A DNA stretch of 15,456 nt, taken from assembly GCA_027030435.1 (NCBI GenBank), contig JALVEX010000080.1, forward strand, positions 1-15,456. The letters run 5' to 3'. Shown here in pieces: positions 1-5,811 of the stretch (position 1 is the stretch's first letter; every line of letters begins with the position of its first letter). Position numbers and translations under genes: made by a program. The notes below the pieces were generated by a model. It did not search any database and was not told the origin of the DNA. It worked only from the letters and a program-made list of their open reading frames with translations. This stretch comes from Paracoccaceae bacterium (GTDB lineage: Bacteria > Pseudomonadota > Alphaproteobacteria > Rhodobacterales > Rhodobacteraceae).

Positions 1-213
1 CTGGGCATCTACCGACAGATCGGACCCCGTGCGGATCTCCGAGGCCGTGAAGCCCGACTCGGGCTCGAACGTCGTGCCGTCGAACGTGAGCGGGCGGTCA
101 TGGTCGGTGAAGCCGAAAACCTGCCCGTCCTCGCGCGTGATGCGCCAGCACCAGGCGAGTGTGGTGGCGCCGGAATCGAGATGGTTCTGCAGGGCAGGCG
201 AGAGAGATTTCAT
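1..213 (-). CDS. DUF2163 tail-tip protein (GTA gp13-like), N-terminal part
   Basis: The first 71 codons are present, beginning MKSLSPALQNHLDSGATTLA, followed by WCWRITREDGQVFGFTDHDR and a segment with G-T-T-F-E-P-E-S-G-F-T-A-S-E; the gene runs off the left edge. This is the DUF2163 (TIGR02218) opening: a helix ending L-x-S-G-x-T-T-L-x-x-x-W, then R-x-D-G-x-x-x-G-F-T-D-H-D. In the Rhodobacter gene transfer agent the homologue is gene 13, part of the hub/baseplate, followed by a cell-wall peptidase gene. The ATG at 213 has GAAGGGA eight bases upstream. The frame is open further up with other Met codons, but they lack a comparable site. Confidence 0.88.
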   Translation of the reverse strand, partial: MKSLSPALQNHLDSGATTLAWCWRITREDGQVFGFTDHDRPLTFDGTTFEPESGFTASEIRTGSDLSVDAQ

Positions 214-323
214 TGACAGGTTCCCTTCTTGTGTTCGTCGAGTTTGGTGACCCAGCGCACCTTCGTGGGCGGCAACCTCCGCGACAGTGGCCACAGGTGG
301 CCGGGCGAGGCGTGCCTTGACAT
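210..323 (-). pseudogene. 37-codon ORF coupled to DUF2163, probable remnant of a gene end
   Basis: Beginning at an ATG at 323 the frame encodes MSRHASPGHLWPLSRRLPPT, then KVRWVTKLDEHKKGTCQ, and stops with a TGA that overlaps the DUF2163 ATG as ATGA. The overlap is the operon's normal junction style and suggests this is the true 3' end of a gene that once preceded DUF2163, now cut off at its 5' side (a TAA lies in frame a few codons before the ATG). It is basic and no family is recognised. It could also be an intact small gene. Confidence 0.35.
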
Positions 324-622
324 GGGCCATCGGATTTACACATCGTTCATGGTTCGGTGGCATATCGTGTTTGCAAGGGTGGACAGTGTCTGATCGTCCG
401 GAACTCGCTCCGGACGCACGGGAATGAAGCTAGAACATGACGATCTCACGGTGGGCGATCGCCATCACCAGAGCGGCACCCACGACCTGCCTGGCGTTTT
501 TGCGTCGCCTCACAATACGGTGTCTGCTTTACCGGCCCACAATGCCCCCGGCTGCGGCTCGCCCTGCCGCCTTTGGTGCGTTATATGACCTTCCGCGCGT
601 TCCGCATGCCGCGGCACCCGGA
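324..622. other. Stretch of about 300 bases with no convincing gene
   Basis: Between the pentapeptide gene stop and the 37-codon ORF no frame has a convincing start and family match. On the minus strand a 32-codon open stretch ends at the TAG at 430-432 with VVGAALVMAIAHREIVMF; it starts after a stop without an ATG and could be the end of a lost gene. An 8-bp perfect hairpin lies at 395-416. No intrinsic terminator with a U-run was found for the pentapeptide gene. The stretch is probably degenerate junction DNA left by the insertion. Confidence 0.6.
395..416. other. Perfect 8-bp inverted repeat in the junction region
   Basis: CGTCCGGA (395-402) and TCCGGACG (409-416) flank the six-base loop ACTCGC. 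Neither strand has a T-run after the stem, so it is not a typical intrinsic terminator. It may act as a weak transcript end or stabiliser for the cargo gene. Confidence 0.4.
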
Positions 623-2566
623 TCAATCCACGATTTTGACAATGCAGGTCCGACCGTCATTGTCCTCAGAACCGGACATTTCAGCATTGAGATCAAAGCC
701 GAGCTTTCTCTGCCATGCTTTCCATTTTCGTAAGAATATGATGCCGAAAGGATCCTCATCTTCGATCACCAGCCAATGCTTCGGCCTAGTCAGGCCATGA
801 GGAATTTTCACCGTCTGGTTTCCTAACATGCTCTCCAATTGTGCCTGCTGCATTGTAACCTCAGAAAGATCGACTTCACTGACGGCAGCACCGCGTAGCA
901 AGGTTCCCCCTAGGTTAGTTGTGTCGTCCATCTCCGCTCCAACGAGGATCGCGCCCTGCATCTTAGCGCCACTGAGGTCCGCCCCCTGCATCTTAGCGCT
1001 ACGGAGGTCCGCCCCCTGCATCTCCGCTCCAACGAGGATCGCGCCCTGCATCTCCACTGCTCTCAGGAGTGCATACTGCATTCTAGCATTGTAGAGGTCC
1101 GCCCCCTGTATCTCAGCTTGGTCGAGGAACGCCCCCTGCATTTTTGCCCCACAGAGATCCGCCCCCTGCATCTCCGCTCCAGCGAGGAGCGCGCCCTGCA
1201 TTTCTGCCTCACTGAGGTCAGCCCCCTGCATCTTTGCTAGGAATAGGAACGCACTTTGCATCTTTGCCCTGCTGAGGTTCGCCTTTTGCAATTTCGCCCC
1301 CCGGAGATAAGCAAAGCGGAAATCCTCTCCAGACAGGTCGCGGGACGGAAAGGAGGCCAAGGCCGCATTCCACCGTGCATCCTGGTATCGTTCCAGTTCT
1401 TCGGAAAACCGTTTGAACAGCCGCTCGCAGTCGATCGGGAGATCTGCGTGTTCTGCACCAAAGCGGTTCTTGCAATAGGTTAGGCGCATCGGCCTCACGA
1501 TATCAGGGTCAGGTAAGTCCCCCCGATCAAAGGCTTCGCAGACCAGCTTGGGGATTTCCCGTTCGTCACAGAACGCCGCGCGAGAGGCGGCGCGCTCTTC
1601 GTCATAATTTCTCCAGTTCTCGGGCAGGTAAGCAAAATTGGCGTTGCGCAGATCGGCAGCGGCCATGGAAAACGGCGGTTTATTCCAGAACCAGGCGGCA
1701 ACGGACTCTTTGTGCCCATCCAGAATGTCTTGTTTCCCCGCTGTATCGGCCGCTTTCAATCGTTCTGCATCGCGCCATTCAAGATAGCGAAGCGCCAGCG
1801 AATCAAGGTACGTCCCCGCTGGCTCCACCGACCGGAACCAGCCAACCGCGAAGATGGCCAACGTCGTAATGCTTAGCGCCCAGACCCCGCTGGTTCGCAG
1901 GCCCTGCCGCTCGCCGACCTGCCGGTTCAGCTGCTGCAAACTGACCAGCGCGATATAAAGGCTCATGGCCAGCGCCACGCTGCAGATCAGCAGTGTCAGC
2001 AAGGGATTGTGTGCCGGCATCGACCGCCACCAGAAGAAGGACAGAACGAAGGGCGCCCCGATATAGACCAGCATGTAGCCAAGCAGATGCACCAGCCAAC
2101 GCATCGGCCTTGGCCGCAGCGCGCGGGCCTTTCGCGTCAGCGCGAAATCGATCACCAGCCAGGGCGAGACAAGATCCGACAGTGGCCTGTTGCGCCATGT
2201 CGCCGGGGCATCTCCCAGTGCCTCCCACAGTTTCTGCAGGTACAGGTGCAGATTCATAAACAGCGCGGCACCTAACGGCGGAGCGATTGCAAAGAACAGG
2301 AAGGTCGGGATAGTCACCCCTATCAGCGGCAGGTCGGTCTGTTTCTCGATCAGAAAGAAATCCTCGTCCTTCACACCCATCAAGGTAATGCCTACATAGG
2401 CCATATAGGAAAGGAGCGCAAACCAGCTTCTTTGTGCGACGCGGGCCAAGGTGTTGATGCGTTCGATGGTCGGGTCGAGGCCGACTCCGGTCGCAGCACG
2501 TTCCGCGCGCGCCGCCATCAGCCGCGCGTGCCGCTTTTTTTGCCAGTTCCCCCTGTATCGCTCCAT
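623..2566 (-). CDS. Pentapeptide-repeat membrane protein, prophage cargo gene
   Basis: The chosen start, ATG at 2566, has GGAGG six bases upstream; earlier in-frame starts up to 2701 lack such a site. The 647 residues hold a basic N-terminus, five hydrophobic segments (about 48-64, 86-108, 158-180, 188-210, 226-244), a hydrophilic region (250-410), pentapeptide repeats (about 415-580) and a charged C-terminus ending near KWKAWQRKLGFDL and an acidic stretch. Pentapeptide repeats fold into a four-sided beta-helix; here the rod is tethered to the membrane. Base composition is clearly less GC-rich than the tail genes, and the gene splits the DUF2460-DUF2163 pair, both signs of acquisition. Function is unknown. 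A lysogen-expressed role such as exclusion of other phages or envelope modification is inference. No enzyme motif is seen. Confidence 0.85.
   Translation of the reverse strand: MERYRGNWQKKRHARLMAARAERAATGVGLDPTIERINTLARVAQRSWFALLSYMAYVGITLMGVKDEDFFLIEKQTDLPLIGVTIPTFLFFAIAPPLGAALFMNLHLYLQKLWEALGDAPATWRNRPLSDLVSPWLVIDFALTRKARALRPRPMRWLVHLLGYMLVYIGAPFVLSFFWWRSMPAHNPLLTLLICSVALAMSLYIALVSLQQLNRQVGERQGLRTSGVWALSITTLAIFAVGWFRSVEPAGTYLDSLALRYLEWRDAERLKAADTAGKQDILDGHKESVAAWFWNKPPFSMAAADLRNANFAYLPENWRNYDEERAASRAAFCDEREIPKLVCEAFDRGDLPDPDIVRPMRLTYCKNRFGAEHADLPIDCERLFKRFSEELERYQDARWNAALASFPSRDLSGEDFRFAYLRGAKLQKANLSRAKMQSAFLFLAKMQGADLSEAEMQGALLAGAEMQGADLCGAKMQGAFLDQAEIQGADLYNARMQYALLRAVEMQGAILVGAEMQGADLRSAKMQGADLSGAKMQGAILVGAEMDDTTNLGGTLLRGAAVSEVDLSEVTMQQAQLESMLGNQTVKIPHGLTRPKHWLVIEDEDPFGIIFLRKWKAWQRKLGFDLNAEMSGSEDNDGRTCIVKIVD
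931..1290. repeat. Twelve in-phase 30-bp coding repeats within the pentapeptide gene
   Basis: A recurring gcgCCCTGCAT or gcCCCCTGCAT core ends every 30 bases at 960, 990, 1020 and so on to 1290 on the plus strand, with degenerate copies ending at 1080, 1110, 1260 and 1290. On the coding strand each unit encodes ten residues of the form A-x-M-Q-G-A-x-L-x-x. The 35 bases 929-963 and 1019-1053 are identical. There are no spacers, so this is tandem coding repetition. Confidence 0.9.
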
Positions 2567-2594
2567 GCAGTTCCTCCCGAAGCGGATCACCGCC

Positions 2595-2623
2595 ATAGTG
2601 ACACCAACATGCTTCACTGCCAA
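2595..2623 (-). promoter_or_regulatory. Candidate promoter of the pentapeptide cargo gene
   Basis: On the minus strand TTGGCA (2623-2618, five of six to the -35 consensus) is followed by a 17-base spacer and CACTAT (2600-2595, three of six to -10). Transcription would begin near 2588, leaving a leader of about 22 bases that contains GGGAGG (2578-2573) and then the ATG at 2566. The -10 is weak and not tested. Confidence 0.4.
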
Positions 2624-2628
2624 GCATG
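2608..2628. promoter_or_regulatory. Inverted repeat over the -35 box, possible operator
   Basis: CATGCTT (2608-2614) and AAGCATG (2622-2628) are perfect inverted copies separated by seven bases, a 21-bp dyad that covers the candidate -35 box and part of the spacer. Dimeric repressors commonly bind sites of this form. No regulator gene is present in the window. Confidence 0.4.
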
Positions 2629-2654
2629 CGCACGTTAGTAGCACAGCATGACAA

Positions 2655-2723
2655 TGGGCCCGGCATGGCCCCTTCGAGCCGGACAAGAGCCAGAAAGCCA
2701 CGATCTGTCATTCTCATTGTCAT
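2655..2723 (-). pseudogene. N-terminal stub of a phage lysozyme-like gene
   Basis: An ATG overlapping the DUF2460 stop (ATGA) begins MTMRMTDRGFLALVRLEGAMPGP, which recalls the opening of lysozyme-type muramidases in Rhodobacterales phages, where R-H-E-G-x-V-P-G-P-Y is usual and the Glu is catalytic. After P-G-P the match stops abruptly and the frame continues as an unrelated shadow of the pentapeptide gene to a stop near 1803. The usual His before the Glu is Leu. The rest of the lysozyme is missing from the window, so the gene appears to have been cut when the cargo gene arrived. The family call rests on 23 residues and memory. Confidence 0.5.
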
Positions 2724-3346
2724 GCACGAACCTCGATCAGGGGAATGGATGTGATCGAGCCGAGGCGCTCGATGTCGAGAGTGACGTCGAGCGTGTCGGT
2801 GTCGAAGCGCACCGGCACGTCGAATTCGAAGCCGGCGGTGATCGTCGCTCCGAAAGCCGGAGCCGTGGTGAAGGTGATGATCCCGGTTGCGGTGTCGACG
2901 CTCCAGCCGGATGCCTGCTCCACGCCGTCGATCGCGATCCTGACGGAGCCGGCAACCGGCTTCGTGATCGTGCGGGTCCATGTCTGCGATCCGGAGGTGT
3001 ATGCCTTGATCAGCTGATAGACGGTTTTCGAGCCGCTTCCGGTCGCGACGTATTGATCCGTCGGGGCTGGCGCTTGCGACGGCAGGCAGGATTTGTAATC
3101 GGCCCAGTCCTTCCAGCGGAAGCCATGGAGCCGGCCGTTGCGGGCCTCGAAGAAGGCGACGACCGCCGCCAGATCGTCCGCGCGGCGGATGCCGTAGGCC
3201 GCATCATAGCGCCGCCGGCTGTTCGCCCAGCTGGCGTTGCGCTCCTCGTCGCCCGAAGCAAGCTCGACGATCTGGGTGCGCCGCTCCGGGCCGCCCCGGG
3301 CGCCTCGGCTGATGTCGTCCGGGAACCGCACTTCATGGAAAGCCAT
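2720..3346 (-). CDS. DUF2460 distal tail protein (GTA gp12-like)
   Basis: This 208-residue protein opens MAFHEVRFPDDISRGARGGP, then has a G-D-E-x-R-N-x-x-W segment, DDLAAVVAFFEARNGRLHGFRWKDWADY, and a beta-rich second half ending TLDVTLDIERLGSITSIPLIEVRA. This is the DUF2460 (TIGR02217) pattern. In the Rhodobacter gene transfer agent the homologue is gene 12, a distal tail/baseplate component, and is followed by the DUF2163 gene (gene 13). Here the order is kept but an extra gene separates the pair. The start is three bases after the tape measure stop, behind a GGGGGA. The TGA overlaps an ATG as ATGA, the beginning of a broken gene. Confidence 0.92.
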   Translation of the reverse strand: MAFHEVRFPDDISRGARGGPERRTQIVELASGDEERNASWANSRRRYDAAYGIRRADDLAAVVAFFEARNGRLHGFRWKDWADYKSCLPSQAPAPTDQYVATGSGSKTVYQLIKAYTSGSQTWTRTITKPVAGSVRIAIDGVEQASGWSVDTATGIITFTTAPAFGATITAGFEFDVPVRFDTDTLDVTLDIERLGSITSIPLIEVRA

Positions 3347-3349
3347 GGC

Positions 3350-5362
3350 TCACATCCCCCTGCGGCCCAGCGCCACGGCGCGGGCGATGTCGGCCGCCAC
3401 CTGGGCGCGCGACTGGCGGAAGCTCTCGGCGTCCCGGGTATGGATGGTGATGTTCACCGGGACTGCACCGACGCCCGCGGCCACCTCGCGGCGCGAGAGC
3501 ACTCGTTCGCCGCGCTGCAGGATCGCTGGTACCTCATCGGGCCTGAGCCCAACCCACCCACCGCTGTGCATCCTTGGCGCGCCGGCAAAGGCCAGGGCGG
3601 GGACCGCCCGTGTCGGCCCGCCGGCGCCGACCACGCCGCCCGAATGCAGAACGCTGGCGAAGAGGCCCGGGTTACCGGCGAGTTTGCCGAGGGCGCCACC
3701 GAGGCGCTCGGCCAGCGGCCCCAGGATGAACTTCCGGGCCGAGAGCTGCGCGAAATCCGCCAGCATCGAGGATATCAGCGAGCGGAATTCCAGCTTTCCG
3801 GTGCGCACGAAGTTGCCCATGGCCTGTTCCGCGCTTCGGAACGCCCCCACGAGGCTCTCGCCGATGCCTTTGCCGAGATCGGCGGCCTTTTCGGCATAGG
3901 CGGCAAGCGTTTCTCTGGCCGCGTCCAGCCCGGTGGCCTGTTCCTCGAGCGCTTTCAGGGTGGCGCGAACCCCGGCGGAGGCGCGGTGCTGCTCCCGGTT
4001 CCATGCGGCCAGCGCCTGCTGGTTGCGCGCCACGGCTTCCGCATTGGCCATATAAGCCTCACGCTGGCGACGCAGCCCTTCCTGCAGGATCGGATCTGCG
4101 CCGGACACGTCGCCCACGCTGGCATCGAACCGCGCCCCGGCCAGCGCCCTTGCCTGCCCGACAGGGTCGTCCTTGAATTTCAGACGGATCTCGCTCTGGC
4201 GCAGCGACGAGAGGCTTTGGCCCACCAGCGACATGGCGTTGCCGGCGGCACGCGCGAGTTCGTCTGCGAGCGTCGTCGCCTGCGCCGCCGCGCCGCCGAC
4301 CGAGGCGGATGCATCGTCCATGGTCGAGCGGAACCGGATCGTGGCGAGCGCGGCGTCGGTGAGCTGCTTCAGCAGGGTGCGCTGCTCGGCTGTCATGTTC
4401 TCCACGCCGCCCAGCGCCGCGGTGTAGGCCTCGCGCAGTCGCTCGAGCGCCACCGCCTGTTCTTCGATGCCTTTCGCATCCCGCAGGTCGGCCATGGCGG
4501 CTGCCAGTTCGTTTGCATCCATGGCGGCAATGCCCAGTGCGCTGCTCAGGTCGTTGACCGGCCGGGTGAAATTGCCCAGCGCAAGCAGAGCTTCACGGAT
4601 TTCGGCCATGCGTGCCTGCAGCCGGATGTTCCTGACCGCGTTGTCGCCGATACCAAGACCTTCGGAGAGAATGGTCCTCTGCTCTGCACGCAATTGTTCG
4701 AGCTCGGTCTTGAGGGCAGCAACCTTTCTTGCCGCCTCCCGGAATTCACCGGAGGTCACCGTTCCGATATCGCCCAGCGCCTCGCGTGCTGCCGTCAAGC
4801 CCCTTGCGATGCTGTCGAGCGCCTCCAGCTTCGCCAGATCGCGCTGAACGATCAGCAGGGCGCGCGCCTCGCCCGCAAGATCGCCGTATTTCTTGACCAG
4901 CTCGTCGGTGGGCGCCGCTGCCGCCTTCACGCTGGTGGCATAGGCCGACACCGCCCCATCGAGCCCCTTGACCGTCTCGGACAGCTTCTTGCCGGTGTCG
5001 GCAGCGTCCAACATGTCCACGACGAAGGGCCCGAGCACCGCGGCCACGGTGCCGATGGCGATGCCGAGGCCCCCGAAGCCCAGCAGCAGGTCCGGCATCT
5101 GGATGGAGAGCGCGCGCAGGTAGTCGCCGGTCATGGCACCCTGCTGGGCGACCTGGTTGAGCTGCAGCCCGACATTGCGCAGGGCGTTGCGCGAGCCGCG
5201 CGAGGTGCGACCGAGAACGCCGAGGCGGCGGTTCAGCCTGTCGACCTCGCGACCTACCAGCGCGAATGACCGCTTGGCATCCTCGCCGATTCCGCGAAAC
5301 TCGGCCCTTACCCGCTTGCCGCCCGTCGCGTCGATCCGCACGCTGACGCGCTTTTCAGCCAT
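3350..5362 (-). CDS. Tail tape measure protein
   Basis: This 670-residue protein begins MAEKRVSVRIDATGGKRVRA. Residues 20-80 are helical, residues 91-117 form a hydrophobic patch (LLLGFGGLGIAIGTVAAVLG), and long Ala/Leu/Glu-rich helices with coiled-coil character follow. The late segment FRSLISSMLADFAQLSARKF resembles the conserved C-terminal region of lambda-type tape measures. The protein sets tail length and is ejected with DNA; at about 0.15 nm per residue the tail would be near 100 nm (rule of thumb). GAGAGGA lies 7 bases before the ATG. DUF2460 follows after three bases. A long plus-strand frame across this gene is a GC-driven shadow. Confidence 0.92.
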   Translation of the reverse strand: MAEKRVSVRIDATGGKRVRAEFRGIGEDAKRSFALVGREVDRLNRRLGVLGRTSRGSRNALRNVGLQLNQVAQQGAMTGDYLRALSIQMPDLLLGFGGLGIAIGTVAAVLGPFVVDMLDAADTGKKLSETVKGLDGAVSAYATSVKAAAAPTDELVKKYGDLAGEARALLIVQRDLAKLEALDSIARGLTAAREALGDIGTVTSGEFREAARKVAALKTELEQLRAEQRTILSEGLGIGDNAVRNIRLQARMAEIREALLALGNFTRPVNDLSSALGIAAMDANELAAAMADLRDAKGIEEQAVALERLREAYTAALGGVENMTAEQRTLLKQLTDAALATIRFRSTMDDASASVGGAAAQATTLADELARAAGNAMSLVGQSLSSLRQSEIRLKFKDDPVGQARALAGARFDASVGDVSGADPILQEGLRRQREAYMANAEAVARNQQALAAWNREQHRASAGVRATLKALEEQATGLDAARETLAAYAEKAADLGKGIGESLVGAFRSAEQAMGNFVRTGKLEFRSLISSMLADFAQLSARKFILGPLAERLGGALGKLAGNPGLFASVLHSGGVVGAGGPTRAVPALAFAGAPRMHSGGWVGLRPDEVPAILQRGERVLSRREVAAGVGAVPVNITIHTRDAESFRQSRAQVAADIARAVALGRRGM

Positions 5363-5365
5363 GGA

Positions 5366-5500
5366 TCAGTCCTCTCCTTGATCTTGCGAACCACGTGGCC
5401 TATTTCTGACAGGCCCGGTCGCGTCAGGAACTCGCGTTGGCGCGCTTGCAGTTGGCACGTCCGTAGTCCGCAACTGCCGGGCACACCGTCCTTCGATCAT
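5366..5500 (-). CDS. Small coupled ORF between tail chaperone and tape measure (44 residues, hypothetical)
   Basis: An ATG at 5500 overlaps the chaperone-extension stop as ATGA and opens a 44-codon frame (MIEGRCARQLRTTDVPTASA at the start, rich in Arg, Pro and Thr) that ends three bases before the tape measure ATG. It fills the only sizeable gap in this part of the operon. No family is recognised, the composition looks disordered, and the GAGGA immediately before the ATG is too close to be a normal ribosome-binding site, so expression would rely on coupling. It may simply be a leader that keeps ribosomes moving to the tape measure start. Confidence 0.35.
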   Translation of the reverse strand: MIEGRCARQLRTTDVPTASAPTRVPDATGPVRNRPRGSQDQGED

Positions 5501-5811
5501 TCCTCGCTTCGTTCATTCATGGCGCGCACCATCACCGCCTCGATCGGCGGAAGCAGATGGCCGGCCGCGCGTGCATCGACGCCCAGCGCCCCGGCCAGAG
5601 CCAGCGCCGCGCCCATGTCCCAGCCGATGACGCCGCCGGCGGGAGAAACCCGCAGCTGCCCGCCGAGCCGCCCCACCAGATCCCAGACCTGCTGCCCCTC
5701 ATGCGACTGCGGGGCATTCAGTCGGCGCGGGCACTCTTCGCAGACGCCTTCACAGCTTTCGCAGTATCCTCCGCCCCCGCCGAACTCCCATTCGGCAAGG
5801 GCGACGAGACG
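5497..5811 (-). CDS. Tail chaperone extension in the -1 frame (gpT-like part of a G-T fusion)
   Basis: These 104 codons follow the slip site in the -1 frame, beginning RLVALAEWEFGGGGG after codon 116 of the short form, for a fusion of about 220 residues. There is no ATG in this frame between the slip site and the middle of the extension (first Met in GWDMGAALALAG), so it is unlikely to be started independently. The sequence has a four-cysteine cluster (CESC and CEEC), then a helical W-D-L-V, G-W-D-M, L-L-P-P-I-E pattern resembling DUF1799/DUF7697-type phage proteins (recalled). In lambda the T part recruits the tail tube protein while the G part coats the tape measure. The TGA overlaps a further ATG as ATGA. 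Confidence 0.78.
   Translation of the reverse strand, partial: RLVALAEWEFGGGGGYCESCEGVCEECPRRLNAPQSHEGQQVWDLVGRLGGQLRVSPAGGVIGWDMGAALALAGALGVDARAAGHLLPPIEAVMVRAMNERSEE

Noticed and set aside
214..343. In-frame upstream extension of DUF2163
   Set aside because: The frame is open and has Met codons, but the segment lacks DUF2163 resemblance, and the ATG at 213 has a GAAGGGA at proper spacing and the ATGA junction.
931..1290. Regular 30-bp repeats resembling a CRISPR array
   Set aside because: The repeats are contiguous with no unique spacers and lie in frame within a pentapeptide-repeat gene, encoding ten residues each.
1803..2654. Minus-strand frame continuing from the lysozyme stub to 1803
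   Set aside because: After P-G-P it only shadows the pentapeptide gene in another frame, with Arg/Gly-rich nonsense composition. Only the first 23 codons look genuine.
2567..2701. Longer 692-residue version of the pentapeptide protein starting at 2701
   Set aside because: The extra 45 residues start at a GTG without a good ribosome-binding site, overlap the candidate promoter, and are Cys/His-rich without membrane-protein logic. GGAGG at the right distance favours 2566.
2648..5269. Plus-strand open frame of 873 codons across DUF2460 and the tape measure
   Set aside because: It is a mirror shadow of GC-biased third positions. The minus-strand genes have ribosome-binding sites, coupled junctions and recognisable families.
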